This document shows positions 60,058-64,000 of a stretch of 64,000 nt of DNA, piece after piece (the first letter of the stretch is position 1; every line of letters starts with the position of its first letter). The position numbers were made by a program, and so were the translations under genes. Under the pieces are notes generated by a model. That model was not told the origin of the DNA, ran no database searches, and worked only from the letters and a program-made list of their open reading frames with translations. The stretch spans positions 1,467,340 through 1,531,339 of the forward strand of contig OX638356.1 in NCBI GenBank assembly GCA_951813395.1, read 5' to 3'. Source of the stretch: Longimicrobiales bacterium (lineage in GTDB: Bacteria; Gemmatimonadota; Gemmatimonadetes; Longimicrobiales; Gaopeijiaceae).

Positions 60058-61851
60058 ATGCCGATGAACAACCCGTCTTCCAGTTCGTCCCTCCACCGCC
60101 GGGTCGCCGTTGACACTCCGGAGCACGTGCGCCTGGACTATGCGCTCGCGGATCTCGGGTCCCGCGTGGCGGCGCTTGCGCTCGACTTCGCCATCATTGC
60201 GGGCCTGCTGCTCGCGCTCGGCCTGGTCATGCGCTTCGGTGGCGTGCCCGGCGACGTCCTGGGGTCCCTGAGCTTGTCGGTTCTCATCTTCGCGCTGTTC
60301 TTCGCGCAGTGGGGGTATTTCCTGCTGTTCGAGGCGCTGAGCGGCGGGCGTACGCCGGGCAAACGGGCGGTCGGCCTAAGGGTGATTCACGTTGGCGGCG
60401 AGCCCCTGACCTTCCAGGGATCGGTTCTCAGAAACCTGATCCGGTTCGTGGATCTGCAGCCCTTCCCATCCGGAGTGGTCGGGGCGGTCAGCATCCTGGT
60501 CAACCGGCGTGCACAGCGGCTGGGCGACCTCGTGGCCGGGACCATCGTGGTGCGGGACGGCGGTGGCGGCGAGCTGCTCGGAACCGATGCGCTGCCGCCG
60601 GGCCGTGTCGGCCGTCCCCTGCTGTCCGTCGACCAGTTCGAGCTTCTGGCGGGGTTTGTGGCGCGGCGGGAGGGGCTCGAGCGCCAGGTGCGGGACCGGG
60701 TGGCGGGTTCGCTGGCCAAGGCGCTCGGCTTCGCCTTCCACGACGACCCGGACCGTATCGCGCGCACGGCAGAGGACAACCTGGTGCGGCTCCACGAGGC
60801 GGAGGCGCCGCGGCACGCGGCCAGGCGCGGCGGTGCGAGCCTGCAGGCGGCGACGATGGCACGGGAGCGGCGCGAGGACTGGACCGCGTATGCCGAACTG
60901 GTGGAGAAGGGCCGTCGGCGGGGACTGGGCAGCCTGACCGAGGACGAGGTGCGCTCGTTCGGGCAGTTGTACCGGGGCATGACCGCCGATCTTGCCCGCG
61001 CACGCACCTACGGCGCGTCTCCCGGACTGCTCGGCACCGTGCAGCGCTGGGCGGGGGCCGGGCACAACCTGCTGTACCGCAGCCGTGGCCGCGTCGCCGT
61101 CTCGCTGGGCCACTGGGTCGCGGTGGAGTTCCCCCGCGCGGTCCGCCGCTTCCACCGTCCCATCCTGCTGGCGACGCTTCTCCTGTACGGTCCGATGCTG
61201 GCCACATACGCGGCCGTTCGCGGCGACCCGTTGCTCGGACGCAGGCTGGCGGGGCCGGGAAGCGTCACCCAGGCGGAGAACACCGAGAAGGGCAACATCG
61301 ACGAACTGTACCTTGGCGACGAGTTCGAGGCGACGATCATGCCGGTCTTTTCCTCGCGGGTCATGACCAACAACATCGGCGTGACCTTCGTTGCATTCGC
61401 GGGCGGCCTGCTGGCCGGCCTGGGCACCCTATACGTGTTGCTCCTGAACGCGGTCTCCATCGGTGCGGTTCTCGGGGCCTACGCCAACGAGGGCGTGCTG
61501 GGCGTGATCCTTGCCTTCGTCTTCCCCCACGGTTTCCTGGAGTTGACCGCGATCTGCATCGGAGCCGGCGCGGGCTTCGGGCTGGGATCGGCGCTGCTCG
61601 TGCCCGGCCGGCGCACGCGCGCGGAAGCGCTGACGGAGCGTGGCCGCGCGTTCCTTTCGCTCCTGGCCGGCGCCGTGCTGATGCTGGTGGTTGCCGGGGT
61701 GGTGGAGGGCTTCTATTCACCGTCCAGCCTCCCCGCCGTCGCCAAGTTCGGCTTCGGTGGCGCCACGGCGGTTCTGCTGGCCGTCTACTTCGGGTTTGCA
61801 GGCCGGTTGCCGCGCGAGAGCGGGACGGCTACAGCAACCCGCGTTCCTTGA
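60058..61851 (+). CDS. RDD-domain / SpoIIM (DUF95) fusion membrane protein
   Basis: 597 residues from ATG at 60058; the frame is open upstream through the tRNA gene, so earlier starts are rejected. Residues about 20-180 form an RDD domain: LGSRVAALALDFAIIAGLLL, GGRTPGKRAVGLRVI and LVNRRAQRLGDLVAGTIVV. About 185-597 is a SpoIIM-like region: helical soluble part (LTEDEVRSFGQLYRGMTADL), then several spans (FVAFAGGLLAGLGTLYVLLL; FVFPHGFLELTAICIGAGAG). RDD and SpoIIM are usually separate neighbours of DUF58 and MoxR genes; here they are one protein. Function unknown. It overlaps DUF58 tail to tail by 23 bases. Confidence 0.85.
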   Translation: MPMNNPSSSSSLHRRVAVDTPEHVRLDYALADLGSRVAALALDFAIIAGLLLALGLVMRFGGVPGDVLGSLSLSVLIFALFFAQWGYFLLFEALSGGRTPGKRAVGLRVIHVGGEPLTFQGSVLRNLIRFVDLQPFPSGVVGAVSILVNRRAQRLGDLVAGTIVVRDGGGGELLGTDALPPGRVGRPLLSVDQFELLAGFVARREGLERQVRDRVAGSLAKALGFAFHDDPDRIARTAEDNLVRLHEAEAPRHAARRGGASLQAATMARERREDWTAYAELVEKGRRRGLGSLTEDEVRSFGQLYRGMTADLARARTYGASPGLLGTVQRWAGAGHNLLYRSRGRVAVSLGHWVAVEFPRAVRRFHRPILLATLLLYGPMLATYAAVRGDPLLGRRLAGPGSVTQAENTEKGNIDELYLGDEFEATIMPVFSSRVMTNNIGVTFVAFAGGLLAGLGTLYVLLLNAVSIGAVLGAYANEGVLGVILAFVFPHGFLELTAICIGAGAGFGLGSALLVPGRRTRAEALTERGRAFLSLLAGAVLMLVVAGVVEGFYSPSSLPAVAKFGFGGATAVLLAVYFGFAGRLPRESGTATATRVP

Positions 61852-63196
61852 TCTCCACGTACTTGTCCAGTGTCCGCACCAGTGTGTCGCCCGGAGGGGT
61901 GTCCACGACCATGATGCCGGACTGCCGCATCACCTGAAGCGCCGTCGCGCGCGCCTGCACCATCTCTTCCGCCGCAGCCCGGTGGAACGCCTCCTCCGTC
62001 CCGGCCACGTCTCGTACCGCGGCGGCCTCCAGCTCGGGGTTGCGGATGGCGATCGCCAGCGGCAGGTGCGCCCGCCCGATCCTGGCGAGCGACCTCACCA
62101 GTGCCCTGGACACGGATCCGTCGATCACGTCGCAGAACAGCACGACCAGGGAACGTCGGCGGAAGGTGCGGCCCAGCGTGGCAAAGGCCAGGGGGTAGTT
62201 CGGTTCGACCAGCCGCGTCTCGACCCCGGCCAGTACCCTGGCGAGCGCGGGAGGGTCCGCCCGGCGCGGCGGCGACACATGGCGGATGCGATCGTCGAAG
62301 ACCACGACACCGACGCGATCGCCGAAGTTCTGAGCGCGGCTGGCCAGCATCATGCAGGCCCCCAGCGCGTAGTCCATGCGCTCGCGCACCGCGGACAGCC
62401 GCTCGCGCATGTGCCGCCCTGCGTCGATCGCCAGCACGACGTTCTGGCTGCGTTCGGCCTCGTAGTTGCGAACGACGAACTTGCGCCGCTTCGCGGACGC
62501 CTTCCAGTCGATGGTGCGCGGGTCGTCTCCTTCGGCATAGTCGCGCAGGCTTTCGAATTCGCGTCCCTCGCCCCACTGGCGGGTTCGTCTCGGTCCGGGA
62601 GTGCGAAGCCGTCGCCGGATGGCATGGCCGCTTCGGGCGCGCAGCAGATCGCGTACCCCGGGCTGTACCTGGATCGTGTCCGACGCCTCGCATGTGGAAC
62701 GCCGCCACGCGAGCCCCCAGGGCGACAGCGTCCGAAGGTGAATGCTCCCGAGCCGGAGAAACCCGCGCGTCCTCGGCGTGACCCGATACACGCGCCGCGC
62801 CGCCGTCCGTGCCGGTATCTCGATTGCGACGCCGGTTTCCCATTCGTCGTTGTCGCCGGAGCCGGGCACGCGCCGAAGGCAGGGGTCGAGATCGTCCGTA
62901 ACCCTTGCCTTCACGGTGCGGCGGTCCGGGTTGACCACGGTGAGCGTGACGTCCGTGACCGCGGCCAGGGCCGAAATGCGCGGGACCTCGCGCGTCGCCG
63001 TGGGTGCCCGGGTGCGGCGGCCATCGATGAAGGCGAGCAGGACGACGACGCCGTCCAGGACGAGCGCCGCCGACGTGCTCAGCAGGAACAGGAGCGACGT
63101 CAGCCCCAGGACGGTGAGCGTGCGTCCGCTGGGTATGAGCGTGAACGTCGGGTCGGACGAAGCCGGTGCGGGCCCGGAGTCGGCGTGCTCGCGCAT
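61829..63196 (-). CDS. DUF58 domain-containing protein
   Basis: 455 residues. Two hydrophobic segments near the start (LTVLGLTSLLFLLSTSAALV and the following VVVLLAFID), an Ig-like or beta-rich part, then the DUF58/VWA-like domain with the typical EGREFESLRDYAEGDDPRTI and DWKASAKRRKFVVRNYEAER, and VVLAIDAGRHM as the degenerate metal-site strand. It follows the MoxR gene by 18 bases on the same strand, the standard MoxR-DUF58 operon, thought to act in metal-dependent assembly of surface or enzyme complexes. Confidence 0.9.
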   Translation of the reverse strand: MREHADSGPAPASSDPTFTLIPSGRTLTVLGLTSLLFLLSTSAALVLDGVVVLLAFIDGRRTRAPTATREVPRISALAAVTDVTLTVVNPDRRTVKARVTDDLDPCLRRVPGSGDNDEWETGVAIEIPARTAARRVYRVTPRTRGFLRLGSIHLRTLSPWGLAWRRSTCEASDTIQVQPGVRDLLRARSGHAIRRRLRTPGPRRTRQWGEGREFESLRDYAEGDDPRTIDWKASAKRRKFVVRNYEAERSQNVVLAIDAGRHMRERLSAVRERMDYALGACMMLASRAQNFGDRVGVVVFDDRIRHVSPPRRADPPALARVLAGVETRLVEPNYPLAFATLGRTFRRRSLVVLFCDVIDGSVSRALVRSLARIGRAHLPLAIAIRNPELEAAAVRDVAGTEEAFHRAAAEEMVQARATALQVMRQSGIMVVDTPPGDTLVRTLDKYVEIKERGLL

Positions 63197-63214
63197 CTGC
63201 CCGGCTTCGACGTC

Positions 63215-64000
63215 CTACCGGGGAGCCTGGAGCGTTGCGAGCAGCGACCGGAGCTCGTCATCGGCCGAGCGCCCCTCGACCTCGGCCTCGGCGGTCAACA
63301 CCACGCGGTGGCGAAGGACCGGAAACGACAGCGATTTCACGTCGTCGGGCGTCGCGAAGTCCCGCCCCTGAAGATAGGCCTCGGCCCGGGCGGCCTGAAA
63401 CAGGGCCACCCCGGCCCTCGGACTCGCCCCCAACAGGAACGCGGCGTCGTCCCGGGTCGCACGGACGATATCGGTCACGTAACGCCGCACACGCTCGTCC
63501 ATGTGGACGCCGTTGACGGCATCCCTCGTCTCCAGGAGTTCCGCGCGGGTCATGGGCTCCCGCATGGGATAGGTGTTCTCGTCGTCGGCCCTGAAGCCGC
63601 CCTCGTGACGGTCCAGGATGGCCCTCTCCGCAGTCTCGGGCGGATAGTCAACGACGATCTTCATGAGGAACCGGTCCACCTGCGCCTCCGGAAGGGGGTA
63701 GGTTCCCTCGTATTCGACCGGGTTCTGGGTGGCGAAGACCGTGAACGGGGCGGGGAGGGGCCTCGTATCGCCATCGACGGTCACCTGGCGCTCCTCCATG
63801 GCCTCCAGGAGCGCCGCCTGCGTCTTCGGCGGTGCCCGGTTGATCTCGTCGGCGAGGAGCAGATCGGCGAATACGGGGCCCGCCCTGTAGGTGAATCCGC
63901 CATCTCCCAGGACATTCACGCCAACCAGGTCGGTGGGCATCAGGTCGGGCGTGAACTGCACCCGCCCGAAGTCGAGACCGAGTCCCCTGGCCAGGGCGCG
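63215..64000 (-). CDS. MoxR-family AAA+ ATPase, C-terminal part (continues past the window)
   Basis: The frame runs open to base 64000, so the N-terminus with Walker A lies outside. Visible are [20 protein letters not shown] at the edge, Walker B in [30 protein letters not shown], the sensor [20 protein letters not shown] and the lid with [20 protein letters not shown] and [15 protein letters not shown]. MoxR ATPases are chaperone-like partners of VWA/DUF58 proteins. The DUF58 and RDD-SpoIIM genes beside it complete the usual module. Confidence 0.93.
   Translation of the reverse strand, partial: RALARGLGLDFGRVQFTPDLMPTDLVGVNVLGDGGFTYRAGPVFADLLLADEINRAPPKTQAALLEAMEERQVTVDGDTRPLPAPFTVFATQNPVEYEGTYPLPEAQVDRFLMKIVVDYPPETAERAILDRHEGGFRADDENTYPMREPMTRAELLETRDAVNGVHMDERVRRYVTDIVRATRDDAAFLLGASPRAGVALFQAARAEAYLQGRDFATPDDVKSLSFPVLRHRVVLTAEAEVEGRSADDELRSLLATLQAPR

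Overview
This 64 kb window is GC-rich, densely coding and almost wholly housekeeping. It reads like a chromosomal core segment of a Gram-negative-type bacterium in or near the Gemmatimonadota (FCB group). That placement is inference. It rests on high GC, the gene mix, a Minf_1886-family gene, an inositol-phosphate synthase next to a CDP-alcohol phosphatidyltransferase, and an RDD/SpoIIM, DUF58, MoxR block. I see no rRNA, CRISPR array, prophage or biosynthetic cluster. Nearly everything up to 58.7 kb is on the + strand, mostly in translationally coupled runs with ATGA/GTGA/TTGA start-stop overlaps.

Layout. 0-3.5 kb: end of smpB, pyrD, pyrF, cysS. 3.5-17.1 kb: the translation/transcription core: tRNA-Thr(UGU), tRNA-Tyr, tRNA-Gly, tRNA-Thr(GGU), tuf, secE, nusG, rplK, rplA, rplJ, rplL, rpoB, rpoC. 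17.2-19.6 kb: prfA, prmC and a YlbF-family gene. 19.6-21.7 kb: a probable inositol-phospholipid pair. 21.7-28.4 kb: tmk, a C-terminal processing protease, an asparaginase-II-type enzyme, obg, dprA, hemW. 28.5-30.7 kb: hrcA and dnaJ without grpE or dnaK. 31.3-40.7 kb: yqeY, mutS2, dnaG, a coiled-coil zinc-ribbon gene, recJ, rsmD, coaD, a phosphotransacetylase. 40.8-43.3 kb: a STAS / anti-sigma kinase / PP2C partner-switching cassette with no sigma factor beside it.

An apparently intact IS630-type element (43.32-44.49 kb) separates that cassette from rsmA and ends only a few bases before the rsmA start codon. Then come rex (with a perfect Rex operator on its own start), a DnaQ-like exonuclease, and acyl-CoA genes (thiolase, 3-hydroxyacyl-CoA dehydrogenase, acyl-CoA dehydrogenase) interleaved with bioY and a CPBP protease. 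These are followed by glyA, two small conserved genes, nnr, thiL, plsC, eno and ftsB. The last 5 kb holds a minus-strand slipin, tRNA-Met, an RDD-SpoIIM fusion, and minus-strand DUF58 and MoxR genes; the last is cut by the window edge.

The points most worth a second look are: a DnaG whose four zinc ligands all appear replaced; a prfA that seems to start at AUC behind a strong Shine-Dalgarno; a tuf gene with mosaic codon choice; a long lineage-specific insertion in RpoB; an IS630-end-like palindrome at the rpoC stop codon; the IS630 insertion against rsmA; and the Rex operator over its own start. I did not find a convincing new multi-gene defence or metabolic system.
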